Positions 1-11,756 are shown, numbered from the stretch's first letter. The stretch is DNA of 64,000 bases from Actinocatenispora thailandica (GCF_016865425.1 NZ_AP023355.1:4772198-4836197); one strand, 5' to 3'. A program made the numbers and translations. The notes: generated from the letters alone by a model not told the origin.

Positions 1-99
1 CTGCGCAGTCGCGTCCGGACGGTCCGTCAAAGTGCTGTGGGGATGGTCACCGCGCCGATCGCGACGGCGTTGACCGCGGCGCCGGAACGGCTACCGTAA
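1..99 (+). CDS. possible C-terminal fragment of an upstream gene
   Basis: Reading from base 1 there is an open frame of 32 codons ending in TAA at 97-99, with Ala/Thr/Val-rich, mildly hydrophobic residues near its end. It would be the tail of a gene that starts before the window. The composition fits, but the stretch is too short to recognise a family and an opposite-strand frame also covers it, so this may be chance. Confidence 0.25.
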   Translation: MRSRVRTVRQSAVGMVTAPIATALTAAPERLP

Positions 100-140
100 C
101 GGGGTCGTTCGGCCCCCTGCCGCCCCGTCGGGCAGCTCCG

Positions 141-282
141 GACGGCACCGCCGAGTCGCCGCCAGGCGAGCCGAGGACCCACCCGTACCACGGGGTGAAT
201 CCGGGGCCATGGACAGGCCACAGTCCCGGTAGGGCGCTCTTCCCGCCCGAACCCGTCAGCTAACCCGGTAGGCGGTCTGAGG
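141..282 (+). promoter_or_regulatory. c-di-AMP riboswitch (ydaO/yuaA class)
   Basis: The leader before the NlpC/P60 gene carries the conserved blocks of the actinobacterial ydaO-type element in order: a GCCGCCAGGCGAGCCGAGG stem-loop, CCACGGGGTGAATCCGG, GGTAGGGCGCTCTTCCCG, and GAACCCGTCAGCTAACC followed by GGTAGGCGGTC. These match the consensus known from the leaders of resuscitation-promoting factors and NlpC/P60 hydrolases in actinobacteria, where c-di-AMP binding lowers expression of wall hydrolases. The element ends just before the ribosome site GAGGAAGAAGG. Exact boundaries are estimated by eye. Confidence 0.85.
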
Positions 283-300
283 AAGAAGGGCGCAGACCCG

Positions 301-1284
301 ATGGACACAGCACACCCGAGGTGGGCGTCGCTGCGCACGATCGGACTGGCCGCGGTCGCGGCCGCTGCGGTGGCCGCCGCAGCCCTCGTCGGTACCACGC
401 CGGCACACGGCGCGCCGTCGCAGGCCGATCTGGAGCAGCAGATCAAGCAGCAGTCGACCCAGTTCGACAAGGTGGTCGAGCAGTACAACAAGATCACCGA
501 AGAGCAGAAGAAGACGAAGAAGCGCATCGCCGCGGTGGACAAGCAGCTCAAACCGCTGTCCGGCAAGGTCGCCACCGCGCAGAAGCAGGTCGACGCGATC
601 GCCGCCGCCGCGTACAAGGGTGGCCCGGCCACCGCCTGGAACGCGGTGCTCAACGGCAGTTCCAGCGACACGCTGAACAACATCGCCACGCTCAACCGGC
701 TCAGCGCGCAGCAGTCCGGCGAGATCCGCTCGCTGATCACCGCGAAGCGCAAGCTCGACGGGCAGCACAAGGAGCTCGCCGCGCTCTACGCCAAGCAGAG
801 CAAGCAGATCAAGGACCTGAAGAAGAAGAAGGCGTCGATCTCGGCCAAGGTCGACAAGCTCAAGAAACTGCGCGAGCAGGCGTACGGCAGCGCCACCGAG
901 ACCGCCGGCACCGGCTCCGGGCAGACCCCGCCGAACGTGTCCGGGCGCGCCGGCGCGGTCGTCGACTTCGCGTACGCGCAGCTCGGCAAGCCGTACGCGT
1001 GGGCCGCGGCCGGGCCCAACTCGTACGACTGCTCCGGGCTGACGCTCGCCGCCTGGGCGCAGGCCGGGGTGAGCCTGCCGCACGTCGCGGCCGACCAGTA
1101 CAACCAGATCACGCACATCAGCCGGAGCCAGATCGCACCGGGTGACCTGGTGTTCTACGAGAACCTCGGGCACGTGGCGATCTACGTCGGCAACGACAAG
1201 GTGATCCACGCGCCGACGTTCGGCGAGGTGGTCAAGGTGTCGTCGATCGACATGATGCCGGTCTACGGCATCGGTCGCCCCTGA
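301..1284 (+). CDS. secreted NlpC/P60 peptidoglycan endopeptidase with coiled-coil N-domain
   Basis: A 327-residue exported cell-wall hydrolase. Residues 1-37 form a signal peptide (basic start, Ala-rich core, cleavage near AHG-A). Residues 40-200 are Lys/Gln/Leu-rich and predicted coiled coil, as in RipA-like hydrolases. The C-terminal third is an NlpC/P60 domain with the catalytic Cys244 in YDCSGL, His291 in GHVAIYVG and the third polar residue probably His303 in VIHAP. The family cleaves the D-Glu to diaminopimelate bond of stem peptides. The ATG at 301 follows a ribosome site in the riboswitch leader, so synthesis is probably c-di-AMP controlled. A strong hairpin follows the stop. Function is clear at family level; the exact cell-division or growth role is not. 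Confidence 0.92.
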   Translation: MDTAHPRWASLRTIGLAAVAAAAVAAAALVGTTPAHGAPSQADLEQQIKQQSTQFDKVVEQYNKITEEQKKTKKRIAAVDKQLKPLSGKVATAQKQVDAIAAAAYKGGPATAWNAVLNGSSSDTLNNIATLNRLSAQQSGEIRSLITAKRKLDGQHKELAALYAKQSKQIKDLKKKKASISAKVDKLKKLREQAYGSATETAGTGSGQTPPNVSGRAGAVVDFAYAQLGKPYAWAAAGPNSYDCSGLTLAAWAQAGVSLPHVAADQYNQITHISRSQIAPGDLVFYENLGHVAIYVGNDKVIHAPTFGEVVKVSSIDMMPVYGIGRP

Positions 1285-1296
1285 TCGCAGCACCCC

Positions 1297-1331
1297 GACG
1301 GCCGGTCCCCCGCGACGGGGTACCGGCCGTC
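1297..1331 (+). terminator. hairpin terminator after the NlpC/P60 gene
   Basis: Arms 1297-1312 and 1316-1331 pair at 15 of 16 positions around a 3-base loop, 13 bases after the stop codon. No T tract follows, as is common in GC-rich actinobacteria. Confidence 0.6.
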
Positions 1332-1383
1332 CTGCGTCCGGGCTGCCGGCCAGCCGGCGACCTCCGGCCGGCCGCACGCGGCC

Positions 1384-4872
<3,489 letters not shown>

Positions 4873-5232
4873 CCCGACGGACGCCACGGCCCGGCCGGGC
4901 GCGGATCGGACACCGGGTGATCAGCGCCACTCCGGTGCCCGGAGGCCGGGCCGGCCGCCGATCGCCGATCGCCGCGGTCCCCCCGGGGTCGATCGACACG
5001 GCCGCCTCGCGCCCGTGGTTCGGTGGCCTGGCCGGTGCGCAGTCGCCGGGCGCGGCGGTGGCCGACCCGCCGCGCCTCGCTCTCGATCCGGTGCGGCCGG
5101 GGACGTACCGGGAGCTGGTCCGGTTCGGCAAGGTCCCGACCTGGATCCGAGCCCGAACGCCCCAACGACCGTGTCCCGGTGATCGGTCGGATACGCTTCT
5201 GATCGCAGCGGGAGGCGAGCAAGGAGGCGGCC
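4873..5232. other. intergenic region before the DUF3107 gene, no gene seen
   Basis: 360 bases with short open frames on both strands but no frame that resembles a protein family and none with a good start. A promoter for the DUF3107 gene is probable near GGATACGCTTCTGATC (about 5188-5203). A very strong ribosome site AAGGAGG sits at its end. Confidence 0.4.
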
Positions 5233-5460
5233 GTGGAGGTCAAGGTCGGTGTGCAATATGCACCGCGGGAGCTCGTGCTGGAGAGCAAGCAGACTCCGGC
5301 CGAGGTGGAACAGGCCGTCACCGAGGCGCTGGCCGGCAAGTCCGGCGTGCTGGCGCTGGAGGACGAGAAGGGCCGGCGGGTGATCGTCCCGGTCGACAAG
5401 ATCGGTTACGTCGAGATCGCCGAGTCCAGCCCGCGGCCGATCGGTTTCTCCGCCGGCTGA
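5233..5460 (+). CDS. DUF3107 family protein
   Basis: A 75-residue cytoplasmic protein matching the DUF3107 family, which is widespread in actinobacteria and of unknown function. The sequence starts MEVKVGVQYAPRELVLES and ends RRVIVPVDKIGYVEIAES, typical of the family's small alpha/beta fold that resembles an ATP-synthase-epsilon-like or BMC-like strand pattern. Start GTG 5233 is fixed by the ideal AAGGAGG at 5221-5227. In related genomes it lies between a TetR gene and ferritin-like and helicase genes, as here. It likely has its own promoter. Confidence 0.88.
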   Translation: MEVKVGVQYAPRELVLESKQTPAEVEQAVTEALAGKSGVLALEDEKGRRVIVPVDKIGYVEIAESSPRPIGFSAG

Positions 5461-5545
5461 GTCGGCGGACCCCGCAGGGGCTGTCGGAGGTCGCGAAAGC
5501 GATCGTCGGCGGCCCCTCGGTCGTTCCGGGTTGCCGCCGCGTCGC

Positions 5546-5680
5546 CGGTCCTCCCGGCGGATCGGTCCTCCCGGCGGATCGGCTCAACCCGCGCCCCGGC
5601 TCAGCCGGCGCTTCGGTTCACCGGCGCTTCGGCTCACCCGGCGCTCGACTCCCGGCGGCTCGACTCGCCCGGCGGCTCAG
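5546..5680. repeat. degenerate tandem array, unit 16-17 bp, about 8 copies
   Basis: Two exact 17-bp copies (5546-5562, 5563-5579; CGGTCCTCCCGGCGGAT) are followed by about six diverged units with a CGGCTCACCCGGCGCTT-like core that run up to the stop codon of the ferritin-like gene on the other strand. It lies in a convergent gap. Confidence 0.75.
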
Positions 5681-6366
5681 TTGTTGAGGCCGAGGCTGGT
5701 CATCCGGTCGGTGTGCGCGGCGGTCAGCCGCTTGATCAGGTCCATCACGCCGGCGATGTCGCCGGAGCCGTGCAGCACCAGCATGGTCAGCTCGTCCCGC
5801 TCGGCGGCGACGTGCTGGGCCTGGCTGAGCGCCTCCCCCATCAGCCGCCGGGCCCACAGGGCGAGCCGGTTGGCCACCTTCGGGTCGGCCGCGATCGCGG
5901 CCCGGATCTCGGCCGAGGCGAAGTCCTCGTACCGGGTGTCGTGCAGCACGTCGAGCACCAGCTCGCGGTCGCGCGGGGCGAGCACCCGGGCCACCTCGCG
6001 GTAGAAGTCGTCCGCGATGCCGTCCCCCACGTACGCCTTGACCAGGCCCTCCAGCCAGTCTCGCGGCTGGGTGGAGTCGTGGTAGGCGTCCAGCGGGCCG
6101 GCGAACGGGGCCATCGCGGCGTCCGGGTCGGCCCCGAGTTCGGTGAGCCGGTCGGCGAGCCGCTGGTAGTTGCCGATCTCCACCGCGGCCATCGCCGAGT
6201 GCATGGCCCGTCGTCGCAGGTCAGGCGCCATTCGGGCGTCGGCGGCGATCCGGTCGAACGCCACCAGCGTGCCGTACGCCAGGACGCCGAGCAGCGCGAC
6301 CACCGCCGCCGTCGGCGGCACGTACCCACCGTCGGTCGCCGGCTCGTCCTGCGTGTCCTCTGCCAC
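5677..6366 (-). CDS. ferritin-like fold protein
   Basis: A 229-residue, largely helical protein of the ferritin-like superfamily found next to DEAD-box helicase and DUF3107 genes in many actinobacteria. The Ala/Asp/Glu-rich helices (residues 40-215, for example AMHSAMAAVEIGNYQRLADR and FASAEIRAAIAADPKVANR) resemble the MiaE-like branch of tRNA hydroxylases, but I cannot place a full diiron ligand set, so enzymatic activity is uncertain. A hydrophobic stretch PPTAAVVALLGVLAYGTLVAF near residue 20-40 is probably the first helix. The start GTG 6366 has GGAGGGGG eight bases upstream; GTG 6384 lacks one. Convergent with DUF3107, divergent from the helicase. Confidence 0.8.
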   Translation of the reverse strand: MAEDTQDEPATDGGYVPPTAAVVALLGVLAYGTLVAFDRIAADARMAPDLRRRAMHSAMAAVEIGNYQRLADRLTELGADPDAAMAPFAGPLDAYHDSTQPRDWLEGLVKAYVGDGIADDFYREVARVLAPRDRELVLDVLHDTRYEDFASAEIRAAIAADPKVANRLALWARRLMGEALSQAQHVAAERDELTMLVLHGSGDIAGVMDLIKRLTAAHTDRMTSLGLNN

Positions 6367-6743
6367 CTCGCCAGCCCCCTCCACGCCCCGGCCGTTCCGC
6401 GCGCACCCGGTCCGGCCGGTACGCGTGTCGACGGCAGGTTACCGCTCGGGACGCCGGACGGACGTCGCCCGGTCACCGCCGGTTCGGCAGATCATCCGAT
6501 CAGCACGTACCATGGCGCGTGAGGTGGGGACAACGGACCCACACAGAAGACGCCACGGATACCCGCGACGCCGCCCCGCACGCCGGCGCACCGCCCATGG
6601 TGGCACCGGCGGCGGGTCTGGCCCCCCGGCCGCGACGCCGAACGCACGCCGAGCCTTTCGGCGTGGCGGCGAGAGTCGGTGGTTGATGGTGGCCGACGCA
6701 TCGGTCGGCCGCGGCGCGCCGCGAAGGCCGCGCCGTCAGCGCC
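6367..6743. other. divergent intergenic region and long helicase leader, no gene seen
   Basis: 377 bases between the ferritin-like and helicase genes. Short open frames exist but none looks like a protein. The length suggests a long 5' leader for the helicase, as is known for cold-regulated RNA helicases; I see no recognised RNA element. Confidence 0.35.
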
Positions 6744-8543
6744 GTGGCGGGAGAGGGACACACACTGCAGACACACACCGAGAGCGACCAGCGTCCGGAC
6801 CGGGACGAGGCCGCCGGCGACATGCCGGGCGCGGCCCCCGCGGAGGCGGTCGCCGCACCGACCGGGTCGGTCACCGATCCGAACAATTCAGACGATTCCG
6901 CCGCAGAGGCGGTGCGCGAGCTTGCCGCGAGCGCGCCGGTGCGGCCCGACAGCCCCTCCTTCCGCGCGCTGGGCGTGCGGGACGAGACGGTGCAGGCGCT
7001 GGCGAACGTCGGCATCCAGCACGCGTTCGCCATCCAGCAGGATGCGATCCCGATCGCGCTGCGCGGCTCCGACGTGATCGGCCAGGCGCCGACCGGTACC
7101 GGTAAGACGCTCGGGTTCGGGGTGCCGATCCTGCAGCGCATCGTCGGCCCCGCCGAAGGCGCCGACGGCCGCCCGCAGGCGCTGGTCGTGCTGCCGACCC
7201 GGGAGCTCGGCCTGCAGGTCGCCCGGGACATCGAGACCGCCGGCAAGCTGCGCGGCATCCGGGTGCTGCCGGTCTACGGCGGCCGGGCGTACGAACCGCA
7301 GATCGAGGCGCTGGCCACCGGCGTCGACGTGGTGGTCGGCACCCCGGGCCGGCTGCTGGACCTGGCGAAGTCCAAGCACCTGGTGTTCACCGGGATCAGG
7401 ATCCTGGTGCTCGACGAGGCCGACCGGATGCTCGACCTGGGCTTCCAGGAGGACATCGAGAAGCTGGTCAAGATGCTGCCGACGAAGCGGCAGACGATGC
7501 TGTTCTCGGCCACCATGCCGGATCCGATCGTCGCGCTGTCGCGCAACTACCTGCACCGGCCGATCACGATCCACGCCACGCACACCGCCGAGACCGGCCC
7601 GAACCCGCTCACCGAGCAGTACGTGTACCGCACCCACTCGCTGAACAAGGCGGAGGTGGTGGCACGCATCCTGCAGGCGCGTGGCCGCGGGTTGACGATG
7701 GTGTTCTGCCGGACCAAGCGGGCCGCCCAGAAGCTCGCCGACGACCTCGACTTCCGCGGGTACGCGGCGGCCGCGGTGCACGGTGACCTCGGGCAGGGCG
7801 CGCGCGAGCAGGCGTTGCGCGCGTTTCGTACCGGCAAGATCGACGTGCTGGTCGCCACCGACGTCGCGGCCCGCGGGCTGGACGTGACCGGCGTCACGCA
7901 CGTGATCAACTACGACTGCCCGGAGGACCCGGACACGTACACCCACCGCATCGGTCGTACCGGCCGGGCCGGCGCGCACGGCGTCGCGGTGACGTTCGTG
8001 GACTGGGAGGACCTGCCCCGCTGGAAGCTGATCCACAAGGCGCTGGGCGCCGGGGTCGCGGACCCGCCGGAGACCTACCACACCTCCGAGCACCTCTACG
8101 CCGACCTGGACATCCCGGCCGGCGCGCCCGGCACCCTGGCGCCGGAGCGGCGCACCCGAGCCGGCCTCGCCGCCGAGCAGGAAGAGGACATCGAGCCACA
8201 CCACCGTCCGGCGGGTGGCCGCCGCCGTTCCAGCGGCCGTCGCGGCCGTGGCCGGGGCGAGCGCCCGGACACCCCGGCGCGCGCCGAGGGTCCCGGGCAC
8301 CGGGCCGAGCCGGCCGCAGGTGAGACGTCCGGTGGTCGCCGCCGGCGCCGCCGGCGGTTGGACGACGGCGCCGTGGTCGAGCGGTCCGCGGACACCGCGC
8401 AGCCGGCCGAGAAGGACGCGGCGGACAACGCGGCGACCACCGAGGGCGGTTCGGCCGCCCGGCGCAACCGGCGGCGCCGGCGCCGGCCGGCACAGGCGCG
8501 TGGCGGCAACGCCGATCCGTCGATCGATCCCGGCACCGACTGA
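6744..8543 (+). CDS. DEAD-box ATP-dependent RNA helicase
   Basis: A 599-residue RNA helicase of the RhlE/CshA type. Motifs in order: Q motif (IQHAFAIQQDAIPIAL), Walker A APTGTGKT near residue 115-122, PTRELGLQV (Ia), GTPGRLLDL (Ib), VLDEADRML (II) near 225, FSATMP (III), then the second RecA domain with ATDVAARGLD (V) and HRIGRTGRAG (VI). The C-terminal 120 residues are Arg/Gly-rich (RRRSSGRRGRGRG), a typical nonspecific RNA-binding tail. Such enzymes remodel RNA in ribosome assembly and degradation, often in the cold. GTG 6744 lies near GGCGGGAGAGGG; an internal ATG is possible. A hairpin follows the stop. Confidence 0.93.
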   Translation: MAGEGHTLQTHTESDQRPDRDEAAGDMPGAAPAEAVAAPTGSVTDPNNSDDSAAEAVRELAASAPVRPDSPSFRALGVRDETVQALANVGIQHAFAIQQDAIPIALRGSDVIGQAPTGTGKTLGFGVPILQRIVGPAEGADGRPQALVVLPTRELGLQVARDIETAGKLRGIRVLPVYGGRAYEPQIEALATGVDVVVGTPGRLLDLAKSKHLVFTGIRILVLDEADRMLDLGFQEDIEKLVKMLPTKRQTMLFSATMPDPIVALSRNYLHRPITIHATHTAETGPNPLTEQYVYRTHSLNKAEVVARILQARGRGLTMVFCRTKRAAQKLADDLDFRGYAAAAVHGDLGQGAREQALRAFRTGKIDVLVATDVAARGLDVTGVTHVINYDCPEDPDTYTHRIGRTGRAGAHGVAVTFVDWEDLPRWKLIHKALGAGVADPPETYHTSEHLYADLDIPAGAPGTLAPERRTRAGLAAEQEEDIEPHHRPAGGRRRSSGRRGRGRGERPDTPARAEGPGHRAEPAAGETSGGRRRRRRRLDDGAVVERSADTAQPAEKDAADNAATTEGGSAARRNRRRRRRPAQARGGNADPSIDPGTD

Positions 8544-8551
8544 TGCCGAAC

Positions 8552-8580
8552 GCCCGCGCTCGTCGGACCGGCGCGGGCGC
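8552..8580 (+). terminator. hairpin terminator after the helicase
   Basis: Perfect 9-base arms 8552-8560 and 8572-8580 (CGCCCGCGC and its complement) with an 11-base loop, 8 bases after the stop. Confidence 0.5.
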
Positions 8581-8612
8581 CCGGCCGGCCCGCGGTTGGT
8601 AGCGTCGTTGCC

Positions 8613-8930
8613 GTGACGAACGCGGACCGCGCCGACGACGCGTACTGGCGGCGGCCACCGGACGGTGCCGCCGCGCCCCGGCGCGATCCGGTCGCCGCGG
8701 CACCGGAACCCGGGTACGAACCGCCGCCGCCGAGCACCCCGCCGCCGGCCGGCTGGCGACCACCGGTCGTGGTGCCGACCGCGCCACCGCGCGACATGCC
8801 GGCGCAGCAGCACGCCCGGATCGACGAGGAGGAGCGCGCGGCGCGCACCATCACCTACGGGGTGGGTCTGGTGGCCGGCGCCGTGGTGCTGGTGTTGATC
8901 ATCATGGTCTGCGCCCGGTTGGTGGGCTGA
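8613..8930 (+). CDS. small Pro-rich single-pass membrane protein
   Basis: A 105-residue protein of unknown function. Residues 1-75 are Pro/Ala/Arg-rich and disordered (RRPPDGAAAPRRDP, PPPPSTPPPAGWRPP); residues 80-102 form one transmembrane segment (ITYGVGLVAGAVVLVLIIMV), leaving the long tail in the cytoplasm by charge. Proteins with this layout follow helicase genes in other actinobacteria. GTG 8613 is the first start after the terminator; no strong ribosome site is visible, so it may be leaderless. Confidence 0.7.
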   Translation: MTNADRADDAYWRRPPDGAAAPRRDPVAAAPEPGYEPPPPSTPPPAGWRPPVVVPTAPPRDMPAQQHARIDEEERAARTITYGVGLVAGAVVLVLIIMVCARLVG

Positions 8931-8954
8931 CCGCGGGCGATGCGCCGAGCGTGG

Positions 8955-9314
8955 TCAGCTCAGGTCGACCGCCACCGTCAGGCATTCGCTGCCCCAGCCG
9001 CTCGGCGCGTGCGGGGCGTACTTGCAGGCCACCAGACGGCGGGCCCGGTTGGCCTCGTCCGGGTCGGCGATCACGCGTCCCTTCCCGGTCCGGGTGTAGC
9101 GGCCGATCCGTAGCTCCACGTCCGGGTCGCGGCTGATGTTGCGGACCCACTCGGGCCGGTCTCCGCTCGACGAGAGCAGGTACACGGTGTCGCGATATGC
9201 CGCGAACCACAGCTCGACGGTCTGCGAACGTCCCTCACCGCGACCGTGCGTGGTCAGGAAGACGTGCGGAGCCGTCGCCAGATCACCATGTGCGAGATCC
9301 GTGAGCATCTGCAT
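8955..9314 (-). CDS. F420-dependent nitroreductase/quinone reductase family protein
   Basis: A 119-residue split-barrel protein of the deazaflavin-dependent nitroreductase family (DUF385, Ddn-like). Family signatures: TTHGRGEGRSQTVELWF, DTVYLLSSSGDRPEWVRNI, DPDVELRIG and a C-terminal CLTVAVDL strand. Members bind F420 and reduce quinones or nitro compounds, or only bind F420 or FMN. This copy is near the shortest end of the family, with no N-terminal helix. It is convergent with the small membrane protein gene and divergent from the MpaB-type gene. Substrate unknown. Confidence 0.82.
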   Translation of the reverse strand: MQMLTDLAHGDLATAPHVFLTTHGRGEGRSQTVELWFAAYRDTVYLLSSSGDRPEWVRNISRDPDVELRIGRYTRTGKGRVIADPDEANRARRLVACKYAPHAPSGWGSECLTVAVDLS

Positions 9315-9703
9315 CGTGCCCTTCGTCCAAGGGCTCTCGGCCGTGCCGAGGGCTCACTACCACCGCCAACACACCCAAAGCTACCTCCCGGAACGCCCGG
9401 CATCAGGTCGCCGGCGCGCTGCTCGGAGGGTTTTTACGGACGTCTAACCGCAAACGGTTCAGCACGAAGTGTCACCGTTCGAGTGAGGCCGTGACGTGGT
9501 CCCATCCGGCCCGCGCCGGGCACGACGCGAGCCGGTGGCCGGCGACGGGCGGCGGACGGCGAGCGGTGGACGGCGGACGGCGGACGGCGAGCGGTGGACG
9601 GCGGACGGCGAGCGACGGGCGACCGTGGCCGGGCGGGGTGGCAGACCGGCGCCAGGGGCGGGGCCGGCCCGGCCCGGCGGAGGGTCGGTGGCAGGCTTGC
9701 GGA
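9315..9703. other. divergent intergenic region with tandem repeat, no gene seen
   Basis: 389 bases between the nitroreductase-family gene and the MpaB-type gene. The part 9420-9480 is less GC-rich (GGGTTTTTACGGACG, CCGCAAACGGTTCAGCACG) and likely holds promoters. The part 9551-9614 is a tandem repeat, listed separately. Confidence 0.45.
9551..9614. repeat. tandem repeat, 21-bp unit
   Basis: Copies at 9551-9571 and 9579-9599 are identical over 21 bases, with a third, 15-base partial copy at 9600-9614; the units consist of GGCGGAC heptamers alternating with a GGCGAGCGGTGGAC segment. It lies about 90 bases before the MpaB-type gene start, inside a longer open frame that therefore reads as spacer. 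Confidence 0.8.
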
Positions 9704-10567
9704 GTGAACGTAGCGAAGCCGGTCGATGCCTCGACGCGTCCGGACCTCGGTCTGTTCGGGCCGGACAGCGTCAGCTGGCGGGTGCACGGCAACCTGCTGC
9801 TCGCCGTCGGTGGCCTGCGCGCGCTGTTCCTGCAGGCGCTGCACCCGCGGGCGATGGCCGGCGTCGCCCAGAACTCCGACTTTCGCACCGACCCGTGGGG
9901 CCGGCTGTACCGCACCGGCGACTACGTGGCGACGGTGACGTTCGGGACCAGCGAGGAAGCGCGGCGGGCCGGCGCGAAGGTCCGCGGCGTGCATCGGCGG
10001 CTGCGCGGGCACGACCCGTACACCGGGGCGGAGTTTCGGATCGACGAGCCGGAGCTGCTGCGCTGGACGCACGTCTGCGAGGTCGAGTCGTTCGTCTCCA
10101 CCGCCCGGCGCGGCGGCATCCGGCTCACCGACGCCGAGGTCGACCGGTACTACACCGAGCAACTGCGCGCGGCCGAACTGGTCGGCCTGGATCCGGCCAC
10201 CGTGCCGGCCACCGCGACCGCGATCGCCGAGTACTACGCGGCCATGCAGCCGCGGCTGGCGATCACCCGGGACGCGGCCGCCGCGGCGGCGTTCCTGTTC
10301 TGGCCGACGATGCCGCGCGGTCTCGGGTACACGCCGGCCCGCGGCGGGTGGATGGGCGTCGCCGCGGTGGCGTTCGGGCTGCTGCCGGGCTGGGCGCGGC
10401 GCCGGTACGGCGGGCTCGGCCTGCCGGTCGGCGATCTCGGCGCCAGCCTCGCCGCCCGGTCGCTGCGGCTCGCGACCGGTGCGTTGCCGGAACGGTTCCG
10501 GCACTCCCCCCGGGTCCGCGACGGCCTGCACCGAGCCCGCCTCGCAGGCCGGGACCCGGGTCTGTGA
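9704..10567 (+). CDS. oxygenase MpaB family protein (DUF2236)
   Basis: A 287-residue member of the MpaB/DUF2236 family, relatives of the latex-clearing protein Lcp, which bind heme b. Family features: FGPDSVSWRVHGNLLL, ALHPRAMAGVAQNS with the conserved His-Pro, FGTSEEARRAGAKVR and HRRLRGHDPYTG, and LLRWTHVCEVESF with a second conserved His. Many annotated members are uncharacterised. The start GTG 9704 follows CTTGCGGA and begins where family similarity begins; the open frame extends to 9491 but that part covers the tandem repeat. The 45-bp repeat array starts at its stop codon. Confidence 0.85.
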   Translation: MNVAKPVDASTRPDLGLFGPDSVSWRVHGNLLLAVGGLRALFLQALHPRAMAGVAQNSDFRTDPWGRLYRTGDYVATVTFGTSEEARRAGAKVRGVHRRLRGHDPYTGAEFRIDEPELLRWTHVCEVESFVSTARRGGIRLTDAEVDRYYTEQLRAAELVGLDPATVPATATAIAEYYAAMQPRLAITRDAAAAAAFLFWPTMPRGLGYTPARGGWMGVAAVAFGLLPGWARRRYGGLGLPVGDLGASLAARSLRLATGALPERFRHSPRVRDGLHRARLAGRDPGL

Positions 10568-10720
10568 CCGGGCCGCAGGCCCGGCGCTTCGCCCCGGGAT
10601 CCTGACCGGCGCCTACGACCGGGCCGCGGGCCCGGCGCTTCGCCCTGGGACCGGCGCCGCCGACCGGGCCGCGGGCCCGGCGCTTCGCCCCGGGACCGGC
10701 GCCGCCGACCGGGCCCCCGG
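10566..10720. repeat. tandem repeat, 45-bp unit, 3 copies plus partial
   Basis: Units at 10566-10616 (51 bp, slightly expanded), 10617-10661 and 10662-10706 (45 bp, nearly identical) and a partial copy from 10707. Each begins GACCGGGCCGCGGGCCCGG, itself nearly self-complementary, so each copy can fold. The first unit begins within the TGA stop of the preceding gene. The rest of the 305-base gap to 10872 holds nothing I recognise. Read on the minus strand the array gives a 15-residue repeat (GAKRRARGPV core), but there is no credible gene. Confidence 0.85.
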
Positions 10721-10872
10721 ATGCGCGCCGGCAGCCGCGGTGTCCGCCGAGGTGGTCCGGCCGAATCCGACGGCCGGCCGGCAGAGCGCGGCGGAATCCG
10801 GCGACGCGGGCCTCGCCGGCCACCGGACGGCGTCGACGAGGCGCGGAGGAGCCCGGCGACGGGCCTCGCCGG

Positions 10873-11697
10873 TCAGCGGAAGTCGTCGACGTGGTCGGCG
10901 ACCCAGTCGGCGAAGGTCCGGGCCGGCCGGCCGACGATGCGCTCGACCGTGTCCACCACGTACGAGGGCTGGCCGACCATGGCGGCCTGGATCTCCAGCC
11001 GGCCGCGGGCGAAGCGTTCCGGGATCGACCGGGCCAGCACGGCGATCTCGGTCTCCGGGTCGACCTGCTCCACCCGCAGCGGCACGCCCAGCGCCGCGCC
11101 GATGATCCGGACCTCGTCGGCCTGGGTGAGCCACTCCGGCCCGGTCAGCCGGTGGGCCCGGCCGGCGTGGCCGTCCTCGGTCAGGGCGTGCGCCGCCACC
11201 GCGGCGATGTCGGCCGGGTCGATCGGTACGGTACCCACCTGCGGGTGGGCCAGCCGCACGACCCCGTCCCGTACCTGCGGGGCGAACCATCGCGCGTTGC
11301 TCGCGAACCCACCGGGCCGCAGGTGCGTCCAGGCCAGCCCGGACGCCTCGACCGCCTGCTCGACCGCGCGGTGGTGCCGGGCGATCCGGTCACCGGCGCC
11401 GTCCCGGACGGCGGCCGAGGACAGCAGCACGATCCGCTCGATGCCGGCGGCCCGGGCGGCGGCGACGGGCAGGTCCGGGTCGCCGAACGTCGCGTACAGG
11501 AACAGTGCGGTACCGCCGGCGAATGCGGCGGCGAGCGAGTCGCCGTCGGCGAGGTCGGCGCCCCGGACCTCGACCCCGTCGGGTACGTCGAGCGACTCGG
11601 GGTGGCGGGACAGGGCGCGGACGGGACGGCCTGCGGCGGTGAGCTGTCGGACGACGTCGCCGCCGACGCCGCCGGTCGCTCCGGTCACGACGATCAT
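10873..11697 (-). CDS. NmrA-like NAD(P)-binding protein (atypical SDR)
   Basis: A 274-residue Rossmann-fold protein with the nucleotide-binding motif TGATGGVGGDV at residues 5-15 and the atypical-SDR pattern IERIVLLSSAAV then LAWTHLRPGGFASN. The family includes NAD(P)H:quinone oxidoreductases and redox-sensing NmrA-like proteins; no catalytic Tyr-x-x-x-Lys is evident in the normal place, so it may sense instead of catalyse. ATG 11697 has GGGGAG six bases upstream. It is divergent from a TetR gene across 90 AT-richer bases, a layout typical of a regulator and its target. Confidence 0.85.
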   Translation of the reverse strand: MIVVTGATGGVGGDVVRQLTAAGRPVRALSRHPESLDVPDGVEVRGADLADGDSLAAAFAGGTALFLYATFGDPDLPVAAARAAGIERIVLLSSAAVRDGAGDRIARHHRAVEQAVEASGLAWTHLRPGGFASNARWFAPQVRDGVVRLAHPQVGTVPIDPADIAAVAAHALTEDGHAGRAHRLTGPEWLTQADEVRIIGAALGVPLRVEQVDPETEIAVLARSIPERFARGRLEIQAAMVGQPSYVVDTVERIVGRPARTFADWVADHVDDFR

Positions 11698-11711
11698 GGT
11701 GACTCCCCTCG

Positions 11712-11756
11712 TTAATCAATCTCGAAGACAGCATAATCATCTTCTTGGATGACTAA
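11712..11756. promoter_or_regulatory. probable TetR operator and divergent promoters
   Basis: Imperfect inverted repeat: arms 11712-11728 and 11740-11756 match at 12 of 17 positions, in a distinctly AT-rich island between the divergent NmrA-like and TetR genes. TATGCT on the minus strand could be the -10 box for the NmrA-like gene and would sit inside the repeat. Operator function is inferred from position. Confidence 0.5.

Noticed and set aside
10263-10823. Minus-strand frame with a 15-residue GAKRRARGPV repeat read as a gene.
   Set aside because: It is the antisense of the 45-bp array and the end of the MpaB-type gene, with no family similarity or ribosome site.
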